Positions 1 through 7,621 are shown, counted from the first letter of the stretch. The stretch is 34,896 nt of DNA from Spartobacteria bacterium UBA5019 (GCA_002396485.1 DGXZ01000072.1:1-34896), one strand, 5' to 3'. The notes: generated by a model not told the origin, from the letters alone. Program-made: numbers and translations.

Positions 1-105
1 ATCCCAGCCTGAAGAGATTGTAGTGCCTTTGGAAAGAACCCCTAGATCTTATGCGGGTTTCAGGTCCCCCATGCGAAACTTGGGTTAATTCCACAGGTAT
101 CGATT

Positions 106-1161
106 TCAAGACATCCGCAGCAGAACTTTTCCCAAGCGCTTCTCCTGGGCGGCCTCGGCGATGGCCTCGAGCGCCTGATCAAGCGGGAAAACCTTGTGAA
201 TCGGAGTGTGCAGGACTCCTGCCGCGAGGTAGGCGGCCAGCTTTTGATAGGTGGCTTGAACCTCGGCGTTGGGTGCTGATTCCTTCCAACTCCGGAGCCA
301 GAATCCCTGGAAGGAAATGTTTTTAAAAATCAGGAGACCATTCGGAATTTTAAGAGGCTGACGGCCCATCGCGCCATAGGTAACGAGCGGAGCGCCCGCG
401 CAAAGGGCATTGGCCACATTGAGAGCACTGGCCCCGCCCACGGCGTTAAGCCCGAGCTTCGGAAGCACGCCGCCGCAGAGTGTAAGCACTTCCGCTCTCA
501 GGTCTGTATCCTCGGTCACCACGACATCCGCTCCGCTGACACACAGCTCGTCAATCAACTCGGCACGCCGAACGACACTCAGCGTGCGGAGACCAAGCGC
601 CTTGGCCAATTGAATGACCGAGCGACCAACGCCCGAATTGGCAGCATTCTGCACAATCCAATCCCCCGGCTCGAGCTTGGCAAAATCGTAAATCATCCGC
701 CAGGCCGTGGCTGGATTCACCGCAAGCATCGCCGCCTGCAAGGGATCAAGCCCATCGGGCAAGGCGACCAATGATTCCGCAGGCACCACCATTTGCTCGG
801 CCCAAGTCCCGAACGCCAGCGGCAGCACGGTCTGCCCGAGAGCAAACCCGCCCACCGAATCACCAACGCGCTCGACCACTCCCACACCCTCATTGCCAAT
901 CGTGCAAGGAAGCGGCGGCAATTCACCATAGGTCCCCTCAATCACATTCAAATCCGCCGGGTTGATCGGCACGGCAAGCATGCGCACAAGAACTTCATCC
1001 GCTCTTGGCTCAAGCGCGGCAGTATTTTCAACAGTCAATGCAGGCGGCTTGGCTCCAAATGCGGCAAGACGGCAGGCACGTGTTACTGAAGTCTCTTGCT
1101 CCTGATCCCCTCCGCTCGATTTTTCAAAATTGATCCACTTATCCATATCTCGTGCCACCAT
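106..1161 (-). CDS. MDR-family NAD(P)H-dependent oxidoreductase (enoyl reductase / quinone reductase-like)
   Basis: Zinc-free medium-chain dehydrogenase/reductase of about 351 residues. The N-terminal GroES-like part carries PINPADLNVIEGTYG and an IGNEGVG segment. The Rossmann part carries NAANSGVGRSVIQLAKALG, the usual NAD(P)H-binding glycine motif. The order and motifs resemble the 2-enoyl thioester reductase (MECR/ETR1) and quinone oxidoreductase branch; the substrate cannot be read from sequence. The frame stays open upstream to 1281, but I chose the ATG at 1161 because GGAG lies 5 nt before it and the extra 40 residues do not look like the family. Even from 1161 there are about 25 residues before the normal beginning (ACRLAAFG), so a later start is possible. 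No terminator is visible downstream. Confidence 0.85.
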   Translation of the reverse strand: MVARDMDKWINFEKSSGGDQEQETSVTRACRLAAFGAKPPALTVENTAALEPRADEVLVRMLAVPINPADLNVIEGTYGELPPLPCTIGNEGVGVVERVGDSVGGFALGQTVLPLAFGTWAEQMVVPAESLVALPDGLDPLQAAMLAVNPATAWRMIYDFAKLEPGDWIVQNAANSGVGRSVIQLAKALGLRTLSVVRRAELIDELCVSGADVVVTEDTDLRAEVLTLCGGVLPKLGLNAVGGASALNVANALCAGAPLVTYGAMGRQPLKIPNGLLIFKNISFQGFWLRSWKESAPNAEVQATYQKLAAYLAAGVLHTPIHKVFPLDQALEAIAEAAQEKRLGKVLLRMS

Positions 1162-1644
1162 GTTATCTCCGTACTTCCAGCCTTCAAACAATACTCGACT
1201 TCGATAAGCCCATCGCAAACCGAATCCAGGGCCAAGATTACCCCCAGCATTGAGTGCTCTGAACGCTTCGGATCCACCCAAGCGATCTGCCTGGCAATCC
1301 CGACGCTGTTCTGCCGCGACACAGCGCTTGTATTTTTGTTCAAACCAGATCGGCCGTGGCGATATCCGGCGCGGGTGAGCACCTCACCGGCTCCTCGCCT
1401 TCAGCGTAGAAAAAGCGGCCAAACAGCAAGGTCATTTTGACCGCTAAAATATGCGAATACATGGGACTGGCGCTTTCGCCCATGGCAACTCCGCCAAACC
1501 AAGTGTGTCAAAATGAGCAGCCAAATATTGCTCTTGATTGATTCAAACGCGTGATTAATTATAAATAATTTGCGCTTTAATTCTGTCAGAGATGGGATAT
1601 ACACCCTATTGAGCAGCTCCCCTCATCACGCAAAATTGAGGGCT
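1162..1644. other. Intergenic stretch between the oxidoreductase and the small lipoprotein
   Basis: No convincing gene in about 480 bases. It holds a perfect 6-bp stem with a 3-nt loop at 1374-1388 (GGTGAG-cac-CTCACC) and becomes AT-rich from about 1500. The AT-rich part (1534-1565) contains TTGATT and TATAAA but with a spacing of about 20 nt, so any promoter for the lipoprotein gene there is only a weak guess. Confidence 0.4.
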
Positions 1645-1827
1645 ATGAAAAAATACTTTTTCCTATTGCTGGCCTTCGCGGTCCCATTTCTCTTCTCCAG
1701 TTGCAGCTTCAGCGTAAGAACACAAAGGTCAGCGCCTACCGAGCAGGTTAGGACAACCACTCAAAAAACCACAACCAAGAGCCCCAATTCCACTACTGTC
1801 GAGACCCAAACATCACCCTCTTATTAA
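1645..1827 (+). CDS. Small lipoprotein of unknown function
   Basis: Predicted protein of 60 residues starting MKKYFFLLLAF, with a short positively charged n-region, a hydrophobic core and a lipobox-like FLFSSC, so lipidation at Cys20 and export are likely. The mature part is almost entirely Ser/Thr/Gln/Lys (TTTQKTTTKS), a low-complexity hydrophilic tail. The frame is open further upstream to 1570, but the signal peptide fixes the start at 1645. A GAGGG lies only 2 nt before the ATG, which is unusually close. Family not recognised. It is the first of several small envelope genes up to 3312. Confidence 0.6.
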   Translation: MKKYFFLLLAFAVPFLFSSCSFSVRTQRSAPTEQVRTTTQKTTTKSPNSTTVETQTSPSY

Positions 1828-2202
1828 TTAATTTGTAAATAGCTATATAAAAAAGTTAGCGGCTGGTAACACCCCAACGCGGCGGTGAGGCAGGACTCGC
1901 CTCTTACTGACAGCATAGCCTGCGAGGCACTATGGGCGTGGGATATTTCTGGCACGCCATCACCCCCTCCCCTCTTTTCTCAACCTTCAAACCTTTACAA
2001 CTAAAAAGTCGTAAGTTTTTGAGATGAAAAGCGCGAGTTACATTCGCTCGCGTTGCCTCACAGCGCGAGAGGAGTTAATCAAGAAACCAAGCAAAAAAAT
2101 TTCCCTTTTACTACCCACCTTCACGCCGCCCCGTCGCCGAGGCTGCGTGAAAGTTTCGTCGGGTAATTTTGACCGCCCCTCAAATTTCATTGAAGGCCTA
2201 CT
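1828..2202. other. Intergenic stretch with small inverted repeats
   Basis: No supportable gene. It contains short inverted repeats such as GAGGC-aggactc-GCCTC near 1890 and GGCGTG/CACGCC near 1933-1956. The forward frame at 2024-2272 is mostly basic, lacks any recognisable motif and overlaps the well-supported lmo0937-like gene on the other strand, so I do not call it. Confidence 0.4.
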
Positions 2203-2352
2203 CTACAGCACTCGCCTTCCTTGGATTATGCGGACAAGAACGACTACAAGAGCAACCACCAGAAGGAGATGAATCAATCCTCCCATGGTGTAACTCGTAA
2301 TCAAGCCCAGAGCGTAGAGCAGAATCAATAAGATCGCTATAGTCATTAACAT
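2203..2352 (-). CDS. lmo0937-family small membrane protein
   Basis: A 49-residue protein, almost entirely two hydrophobic helices separated by GLITSYTMGGLIH and ending VRIIQGRRVL. That central motif and basic tail are the hallmark of the lmo0937 family of tiny membrane proteins, widespread and often stress-induced, with no known biochemical role. The start at 2352 was chosen over the longer frame (to 2400) because AAGGA lies about 9 nt upstream and the family begins at this point; an ATG at 2346 is also possible. It is transcribed away from the YqjD-like gene at 2509, so 2353-2508 should hold divergent promoters. Confidence 0.8.
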   Translation of the reverse strand: MLMTIAILLILLYALGLITSYTMGGLIHLLLVVALVVVLVRIIQGRRVL

Positions 2353-2508
2353 AGGTTTTTTCCTTTCTTTGTTTGCAACGAGGATTCGGGAGATCCTCAT
2401 GTTTCTTGATCCTCACCATCGCCCACTGGGAGCGCCCTTTCCATGGGGTCATCGCCTCATGGCCAAACCCAAATTCCGGAACGATCTTCACAAAAGCAAA
2501 CACACATT

Positions 2509-2721
2509 ATGAAAACAAAAGACATACTCGAACAAACCGATCAAACCGCCAAGCAAGTGAAATCCCTTTACAACCGCGCTGTGGAGAAAACATGCGAGGG
2601 GTCCAAGGCTGCGGATGAACTTTTACACCACCATACCTACAAGACGCTCGCTACGGGAATGCTCATGGGCGTGGTCACTGGCTACATCCTTGCGCAGAAA
2701 TGCCGCTGCTGCTCCCGTTGA
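2509..2721 (+). CDS. YqjD/ElaB-like (DUF883-type) membrane-anchored protein
   Basis: A 70-residue protein with an amphipathic, charged N-terminal helix (KTKDILEQTDQTAKQVKSL) and one C-terminal hydrophobic segment (TLATGMLMGVVTGYILAQ), ending in Cys-rich CRCCSR. This plan matches the DUF883/YqjD group of C-tail-anchored inner-membrane proteins, which in E. coli bind ribosomes in stationary phase. That role is carried over from the family and not shown here. Start at the ATG 2509: the extra upstream residues do not fit the family. No clear Shine-Dalgarno site. The tail motif CRCC is unusual for the family. Confidence 0.65.
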   Translation: MKTKDILEQTDQTAKQVKSLYNRAVEKTCEGSKAADELLHHHTYKTLATGMLMGVVTGYILAQKCRCCSR

Positions 2722-2755
2722 CATTCAGCCTGCTGCTTCCAGCGCCTGAAATTTT

Positions 2756-2977
2756 ATGAAAAATCTCCTCCTCGCTTCCTTACTGATGATCATTCTCGGT
2801 GTGGTGGCGTTGACCTACCAGGGCATCACCTACACCACCACGGAGAAGGCGATCGACATTGGGCCGTTACAAATTACGGCTGAACGCACACACACCATCC
2901 CGCTCCTGCCAATTCTTGGCGTCATTGCGATTGTCGGTGGTGTGGTTTTGTTTGTGGCCTCACGGCGAAAAACTTGA
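2756..2977 (+). CDS. Small two-helix membrane protein
   Basis: A 73-residue protein with two predicted transmembrane segments, residues about 4-20 (LLASLLMIILGVVALTY) and 49-68 (LLPILGVIAIVGGVVLFVAS), joined by a polar loop containing TYTTTEKAIDIGPLQITAE. I recall this YQGITYTT...DIGPLQ pattern from small hypothetical membrane proteins in many environmental bacteria, but no function is known to me. It lies 34 nt after the YqjD-like gene in the same direction and is probably cotranscribed with it. Confidence 0.7.
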   Translation: MKNLLLASLLMIILGVVALTYQGITYTTTEKAIDIGPLQITAERTHTIPLLPILGVIAIVGGVVLFVASRRKT

Positions 2978-3105
2978 GCCCTCCGCAGCAGCGGGAAATT
3001 CGTGCGGTTAGAGCCTCGCGAAAAAAAACGCTCAAGGAATTGGTTATCGACAGTGGGTCATCACCCCCATGGCGAGGCTGCTGCTGCAAGAGTAGAGATT
3101 TCATC

Positions 3106-3312
3106 ATGAAACTGATTGCCACACTCCTTGCCGCCGCCATGCTCAGCGGGTGCGCTGCCTATGATGAATTCATGCGAGTCACCAATTCCAACTACTCGGG
3201 ACAATCTGGCAATTACAACCAGAGACACTACAATCGGAACGCTCAAAGCGATCGCTACCAGCAAGGCTATCGGGCAGGGTATTACGATTCGAGAAATCCC
3301 GGATATTACTAA
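3106..3312 (+). CDS. Small Tyr/Asn-rich lipoprotein
   Basis: A 68-residue protein with a classical lipoprotein signal: MKLIATLLAAAMLSGC, lipobox LSGC. The mature part is rich in Tyr, Asn, Gln and Arg (NYNQRHYNRN, YRAGYYDSRNPGYY), typical of a disordered surface-exposed tail. The frame is open upstream to 2974, but only the ATG at 3106 gives the signal peptide. Function unknown. It is the last of the small envelope genes. Confidence 0.65.
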   Translation: MKLIATLLAAAMLSGCAAYDEFMRVTNSNYSGQSGNYNQRHYNRNAQSDRYQQGYRAGYYDSRNPGYY

Positions 3313-3752
3313 CCGCGTTACCACACAAGTCGGACCCCGGCGGCGCGGCGTCCCTACCCAGGCAATCGATCGCGCTGCCGCGCGCCAGCGCGCTTCCTAA
3401 CCCTCAAGGTAGGGCACGCCAGCCTCTTGGCGTCCCAAGCTTAAGCCGCGAAGCGGCGTCTCAGGATTGGCAAAATCATGGACAGCAAAATCATTTTATT
3501 TGGGGCATCTGCAGCGAGCAGATCGAGTGGTTTGGGTGGCAGAGGTGTCTGAAAGCGATTCCTCGCCGCCCGTGGTTGAAAAATGGGTCAGGCGAGGACG
3601 CTGACCCTCCGAGATTTACGAAACGCACGGCGTTTTATTGGAGGGCCATCGTCCCGCATGGCCCACTTCTCAGCCGCGAAGCGGCGTCTCTGCTGGATAC
3701 TATGGCGCCTTTGGCGATCAGCCGGGCCTTTTCCACCGCCATGACAAACAAA
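3313..3752. repeat. REP-like palindromic intergenic region
   Basis: No gene is credible in this stretch. It carries the same 19-bp element twice, exactly: at 3444-3462 and 3672-3690, AGCCGCGAAGCGGCGTCTC, whose core GCCGC-gaa-GCGGC forms a hairpin. Around 3414-3437 there is a second imperfect palindrome (GGGCACGCCA / TGGCGTCCC), and 3380-3393 is a GCGCGC-rich palindrome. Repeated short GC-rich hairpins between genes are typical of REP-like sequences. No transposase is nearby. Confidence 0.5.
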
Positions 3753-3786
3753 AAAAGCCATTTCGCCTCGCAGCGAAATGGCTTTT
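3753..3786 (-). terminator. Strong Rho-independent terminator (fasciclin gene)
   Basis: Perfect 14-bp stem, arms 3753-3766 and 3773-3786 with a 6-nt loop (CTCGCA). Read on the minus strand the stem ends in a run of T (GGCTTTTTTTGTTTG), so it terminates the fasciclin-domain gene that stops at 3827. The forward strand also has a short T run after the stem, so it may work in both directions. Confidence 0.85.
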
Positions 3787-3826
3787 CTTTGGTTTCTTGT
3801 TTTTTATGTCAATCCGAGGATTGATT

Positions 3827-4339
3827 TTAGTCTTCGATCACCACGGTATCGATCTCGTGGATGACGCCGTTGGCGGCGCTGATGTCCGTGGCAATAACCG
3901 TAGCATTGCCATAAGACACTTTCCCATTTTGCACGGCGATCTCGACTTCCTTGCCGTCGAGTGTTTTCACTTCGCCAGCTTTGACGTCCGCTGCTTTGAC
4001 TCGGCCTTTTATGACATGCCCTTTGAGAATCTTTGCTAATTTCATACGATTTTCAGGTTTGAGCAGGTCTTGGAGTTGGCCTTCGGGGAGTTTTTTGAAA
4101 GCTGCGTTGGTCGGAGCGAAGACAGTGAACGGACCCTGCCCTTGGAGGACAGTGACGAGTTCCGCTGCCTTGATCGCAGAGACAAGCGTGCTCAACTCCG
4201 ACTTGCTTGCGGCTGCAGCCACAATGTCCGGCATGGCTACCGCTGGGGCCATTGGATCGGAAGCGCTGGCGCGTTGAGGTGTGAGTGTGGCAACCGCGAG
4301 AGCGGCGGCCATAGTAGTGATGGTGAAGTATGCTTTCAT
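3827..4339 (-). CDS. Secreted fasciclin (FAS1)-domain protein
   Basis: A 170-residue protein with an N-terminal signal peptide (MKAYFTITTMAAALAVATLT, likely cut after ASA) and one FAS1 domain over residues about 37-170. Both FAS1 hallmarks are visible: H1 as FTVFAPTNAAFKKLP and H2 as NGVIHEIDTVVI, with the usual ILKGHVIKGRV segment between them. Such proteins are exported and are generally linked to adhesion or matrix, though the ligand is unknown. Single gene with its own strong terminator. Its leader contains a small TCTCGA-tgaat-TCGAGA hairpin at 4353-4369. Confidence 0.9.
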   Translation of the reverse strand: MKAYFTITTMAAALAVATLTPQRASASDPMAPAVAMPDIVAAAASKSELSTLVSAIKAAELVTVLQGQGPFTVFAPTNAAFKKLPEGQLQDLLKPENRMKLAKILKGHVIKGRVKAADVKAGEVKTLDGKEVEIAVQNGKVSYGNATVIATDISAANGVIHEIDTVVIED

Positions 4340-4513
4340 TTTTTAATTTGTTTCTCGATGAATTCGAGACGGCCATTAACGCATGCTCTGGGAATTGCTG
4401 GTATGGGGTGTTGGCCTGATTTGTAGAAGGCGGGCGAATCGTTCAATCTCTCGCGAGGCGTCTGGGGCCTTAACCCTATGGCGGAAAAGTCGGGAAGGTT
4501 GAAGCTGGGCTCC

Positions 4514-4534
4514 GAATCCGTGAAAAACGGATTC
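4514..4534 (+). promoter_or_regulatory. Stem-loop directly before the ubiB/aarF-like start codon
   Basis: Perfect 8-bp stem, arms 4514-4521 and 4527-4534 with loop GAAAA, ending 5 nt before the ATG at 4540. It occupies the place where a ribosome binding site would be, and no Shine-Dalgarno sequence is visible otherwise. It could affect initiation; there is no following T run, so it is not a terminator. Confidence 0.45.
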
Positions 4535-4539
4535 ATCGA

Positions 4540-6246
4540 ATGTCGATGATTTCCCATATCCACTCAGCACTGGAGTTTTCCGCCCAGGTCCCTCGCTACA
4601 CCGAAATCCTGCGGGTGTTGTTCAAATACGGATTTTCCGATGTCCTCAAGTTATTTGCCCTCCAGCGCATCATGGGAATTGAGGCCAGCGAGATGCCGAT
4701 GCATGACTCTGGCCTACTGGCGAAACCTCCCGAAGAACGGTTGCGATTGGCTCTGGAGGAGTTGGGGCCGACATTTATCAAATTTGGGCAGATCGTGAGT
4801 TCGCGTCGCGATTTGGTGAACGGGGATTACTTCGGCGAGCTGCGCAAGCTGCAGGACGATGTTCCCACTTTTCCCGGAAAAGAAGCGAAGCACATTTTCC
4901 ACGAGGAAATCGGGATGAGCGCGAGCAAAGCCTTTGCCTCGTTCGACGAGGAGCCCATGGCTGGAGCCTCGATTGCCCAAGTGCATCGGGCCACAACGCA
5001 TCAAGGGGTAGCTGTGGCAGTAAAAATCCAGCGTCCTGGCATTCAGGCTCTCATCGATCGGGATCTCTCCATCCTGCACGACTTGGCAAGTTTCTTGGAG
5101 AAGCATGCTCCGGATATCGCCGTCATAAACCCGGTCGGCGTCGTGAAGGAGTTTTCAAAAACTATCCTGAAGGAGCTCGATTTCACGAATGAGGCCGACA
5201 ATATGGAACGCTTTGCTATTCAGTTTGATAAAAATGAGGCCATCAAGGTTCCCGGCGTCCTGCGTGAGTTCAGTAGCAAGAAAGTCCTCACCATGGAGTT
5301 CATCTCGGGCTGTGCTGTCACTGAGCCCAAGGTGCTCCGAAGGCATCACATCGACCCGATCCTGCTTTCGGAGAATATTTCAAAACTTATTTTCAAGCAA
5401 ATCTTCGTGCATGGGTTCTTCCACGGGGATCCTCATCCCGGCAATATGACCGTGCTCCCAAGTGGAGTCATGGGACTCTATGACTTTGGAATGATGGGGG
5501 AATTTTCCATGGGCTTTCGATCGAGCGTGGCCAATCTCCTTGCCGGCTTGGCGGAGAAGGACAACCGGCAGGTGATGAGCGCCCTTGTCGATATGTCCGA
5601 ATCAGGAAAATTGGTTGATTCGGAAAAGATGCTGCGAGCTGTCGAGGAGTTTAGTAACAAGAATCTTACCAAACCGCTCTCGCAGATTAACCTTTCGGGT
5701 GTTTTTAACAAGTTGCAGGAACTCTTGCGCGATCAACATCTCCAAATGAAGGGGAGCTTTTACTTGGGCATCAAGGCCCTCTCCCAGATCGAAGCGATCG
5801 GCCGTGAACTCAATCCCAAACTCAATTTCGTCGTCATTGGACAGCCCTACGCGATCAGGATGCTTGAGACGAAATATCGCCCCGAGCACATTTATCATAT
5901 CCTGAGGAAGCTCTCCTCGACCTCGCTCGACATCTTGGATGATTTCCCGGGAGATATCCGCATCCTCTGGAAACGCCTGCAGCGTGGTGAAATCAGTATT
6001 CCCATCCAGCATAATATTGATGCAAAAGGCATTGAGCCGCTTCGGAAGACGCTGAATACAACATTCAACCGGCTCGGCAACGCCATCCTCACCGCCGCTG
6101 TCTTGATCTGTTCGACAAGCCTCATTCGCTCCGACCTCTCGCCGAAAATTTGGGGCATCCCCGCTATTGGCTTAATCGGGTTGGCCTGGGGGGTATGGAT
6201 GTGCCTCAGACACGCGATCTCCACCCGACGCAGCGACGGGCTGTGA
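4540..6246 (+). CDS. UbiB/ABC1/AarF-family atypical kinase
   Basis: A 568-residue protein of the UbiB (ABC1/ADCK) family of atypical kinase-like ATPases, membrane-linked proteins associated with quinone or lipid metabolism. Visible hallmarks: the KxGQ motif (KFGQ, residues 81-84), the Ala-rich loop replacing the P-loop (AGASIAQVHR, 141-150), the ATP lysine (VAVKIQRPG, K162), the catalytic HGDPHPGN (295-302) and the metal-binding DFG (315-317). Two hydrophobic segments near the C terminus (about 515-530 and 537-555) match the family's membrane anchor. No ubiquinone genes are nearby, so its pathway is open. Divergent from the fasciclin gene; start at 4540 has no clear ribosome binding site, and an ATG at 4546 is possible. 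Confidence 0.92.
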   Translation: MSMISHIHSALEFSAQVPRYTEILRVLFKYGFSDVLKLFALQRIMGIEASEMPMHDSGLLAKPPEERLRLALEELGPTFIKFGQIVSSRRDLVNGDYFGELRKLQDDVPTFPGKEAKHIFHEEIGMSASKAFASFDEEPMAGASIAQVHRATTHQGVAVAVKIQRPGIQALIDRDLSILHDLASFLEKHAPDIAVINPVGVVKEFSKTILKELDFTNEADNMERFAIQFDKNEAIKVPGVLREFSSKKVLTMEFISGCAVTEPKVLRRHHIDPILLSENISKLIFKQIFVHGFFHGDPHPGNMTVLPSGVMGLYDFGMMGEFSMGFRSSVANLLAGLAEKDNRQVMSALVDMSESGKLVDSEKMLRAVEEFSNKNLTKPLSQINLSGVFNKLQELLRDQHLQMKGSFYLGIKALSQIEAIGRELNPKLNFVVIGQPYAIRMLETKYRPEHIYHILRKLSSTSLDILDDFPGDIRILWKRLQRGEISIPIQHNIDAKGIEPLRKTLNTTFNRLGNAILTAAVLICSTSLIRSDLSPKIWGIPAIGLIGLAWGVWMCLRHAISTRRSDGL

Positions 6247-6303
6247 GGGACTTGAGATTTGCGCTGCGGCGCGTCCGTATGGTTGGAAATCAAAAATGCC
6301 GCC

Positions 6304-6651
6304 TCACATTTTCTTGATGAAATCTTGAAGAGTCGATGCCCCGTCTTCTATCGCTTGCGAGAGAGTTTTAGAGGCCTTGCCCAGCAGGCTGTGGGCTTTC
6401 TTTTTGGCGAGGATACGGGACTCCTCCGTGGTTTGGGCTCCTTCCCGGATGCCAGTGCGCAGCAGCGCCGTGGCTTCATCGAGAAATTTCAGCGCTTGTG
6501 TCGCCAGTTTATTATGATGAAGGGTTGGCTTGCTTGTGACTTTGGGAGCAAGCTTCGCGAGGACAGACTTTTTCTTTGTCGCTGGTTTTTTGGCGCCACG
6601 CTTGATGGTGGCTGGTTTTTTGGCTGTGAGGCGGTGCGGTTTTGTTGTCAT
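6304..6651 (-). CDS. Lysine-rich histone-H1-like protein
   Basis: A 115-residue protein in two parts. Residues 1-45 are a basic Lys/Pro/Ala/Thr tail with the repeat AKKPAT twice, like the tails of bacterial histone-H1-like DNA-binding proteins. Residues 46-115 are predicted helical and contain heptad-like Leu/Ala spacing (NKLATQALKFLDEATALLR, KTLSQAIEDGASTLQDFI). DNA binding by the tail is an inference from composition; the helical half is not a family I recognise. The frame opens with GTG at 6657, but the ATG at 6651 is preferred. It converges with the UbiB-like gene with 57 nt between. Confidence 0.6.
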   Translation of the reverse strand: MTTKPHRLTAKKPATIKRGAKKPATKKKSVLAKLAPKVTSKPTLHHNKLATQALKFLDEATALLRTGIREGAQTTEESRILAKKKAHSLLGKASKTLSQAIEDGASTLQDFIKKM

Positions 6652-6711
6652 ATTCACAATTTAGAACAACGGATGCCCGGTCGGTATACGTAGTTTTCAG
6701 ACCTGCTGTAA

Positions 6712-6924
6712 CCAAAGCACGCAGGGCGATTCGCGGTGCTTCGGTTCAGCGGCTTTCGCTCCGCAGCAAAGGAATCGGAATGCCTTGCCCTCCTGAAAAG
6801 TTGGATCGACGCCAAAGGTCTCACAGCCGTCGACCCGCCGATCTATGGCTTTTTCGACCCGCCGTGGACCCCCTCATTTTTGTGGCGCAATGAAGTCATG
6901 CTGCGTCTCACGACCAAGCAATAG
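6712..6924 (+). pseudogene. C-terminal remnant of a SOUL haem-binding family protein
   Basis: The open stretch encodes RFAVLRFSGFRS, then LKSWIDAKGLTAVDPPIYGF, then DPPWTPSFLWRNEVMLRL and a stop. This is the C-terminal third of the SOUL haem-binding family, where AVLRFSG and PPWTPxFLxRNEV are the conserved signatures. The frame is closed by a TAA at 6709 and nothing upstream encodes the missing N-terminal two thirds in any frame, so the gene was cut, not just frameshifted. The only possible start (GTG 6736) would leave a 62-residue fragment that cannot form the SOUL barrel. Confidence 0.7.
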
Positions 6925-7359
6925 CCAAGCCACTGTTCATCCTAAGACAAAAACGGGATATTGCCTCCGATTCATCAACGAAATTTTAGCAGACCAAGTC
7001 GTCTCGACAGGCAGGGCTCACGTCGAAAAACACACCTCTTGCGATTTTGATAAGCAAGTCGTCATGGGGATGCGGCCCCCCCGCTTCCGTTGCACGGATA
7101 GTCCGGTAGTGGGTGGGGACTTCACCGCAGAAAGCGCCGCTGATTTTTCTAAACGAAACAAAACTCCTCCTGCTTCGGAGAATGGCTTTAAAAAAGCGCT
7201 GTGGGCTCAAGCACTAGTTCGCCTCCGATCTAATGTTCGCCTCCGATCTAAAACGGTTTATCGACCGAGTGAACTGGTTCAACTCCGACCCAAACCAGTT
7301 TACCTTTCGGGTGAATGAGTGAGTGGATGGATTCGCCGATCATACCACACGCACGTTCT
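6925..7359. other. Non-coding decayed stretch left of the island repeat
   Basis: No gene supported. At 7217-7251 an 17-base unit (GTTCGCCTCCGATCTAA) occurs twice with an 18-base period, and a diverged third copy starts at 7277 (GTTCAACTCCGACCCAA). An inverted repeat AACTGGTT (7272-7279) / AACCAGTT (7293-7300) lies in the third copy. If the island model is right, the last part of this stretch is the original DNA upstream of lgt. Confidence 0.4.
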
Positions 7360-7480
7360 CTTTTTGATTCGACCCTCACGCTTGCCTCTCGGAGCCTGAA
7401 CGGCGAAGAAAGATACCTGTGCTTGCCTACTATATTCACGATCTCAGCCCGTTTTTGATTCAGTTCAGCGAGACTATGGG
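7360..7480 (+). repeat. Left copy of 121-bp direct repeat bracketing the island
   Basis: Matches 20191-20311 at 119 of 121 positions with no gaps; the differences are at 7443 (C versus A) and 7451 (G versus A). It comprises the lgt leader and the first 20 codons. Similarity trails off upstream (14 of 17 over 7344-7360 after one gap) and stops sharply at 7481. Confidence 0.95.
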
Positions 7481-7499
7481 CCTCTCGGCGGCGACTTGA
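7419..7499 (+). pseudogene. lgt: Truncated duplicate of the lgt 5' end
   Basis: GTG start followed by the same codons as intact lgt (LAYYIHD, then L in place of I, SPFLIQFSETMG), then the unrelated LSAAT and TGA. It is 26 codons long and cannot make an enzyme. Because the repeat includes the leader, it would carry the same translation signals as the real gene at 20250. A long hairpin with a T run follows at 7531-7594. Confidence 0.85.
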
Positions 7500-7530
7500 C
7501 TTGGTGCCATGTGAGAAGTTTTGTCTCCTT

Positions 7531-7594
7531 GGATTCCACGGAGGAGGGCGCGGAAGTTGCTTCCAAACCCATGTCCGCGTGGAATCCCTTTTTT
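7531..7594 (+). terminator. Long hairpin with T run after the lgt fragment
   Basis: Perfect 10-bp outer stem GGATTCCACG (7531-7540) / CGTGGAATCC (7578-7587), followed directly by CTTTTTT. The interior holds a second hairpin GGAAG-ttg-CTTCC (7552-7564). On the forward strand this has the form of a Rho-independent terminator with a large structured loop. Confidence 0.6.
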
Positions 7595-7621
7595 ACTCTG
7601 CGGGTGGTGGATTTTTCGGTG

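Noticed and set aside
1162..1281. N-terminal extension of the oxidoreductase to 1281
   Set aside because: The 40 extra residues do not resemble the MDR family and the ATG at 1161 has a GGAG site.
6845..7318. Forward frame of 157 codons after the SOUL remnant
   Set aside because: Covers the tandem repeats and has no motif; codon content is not protein-like.
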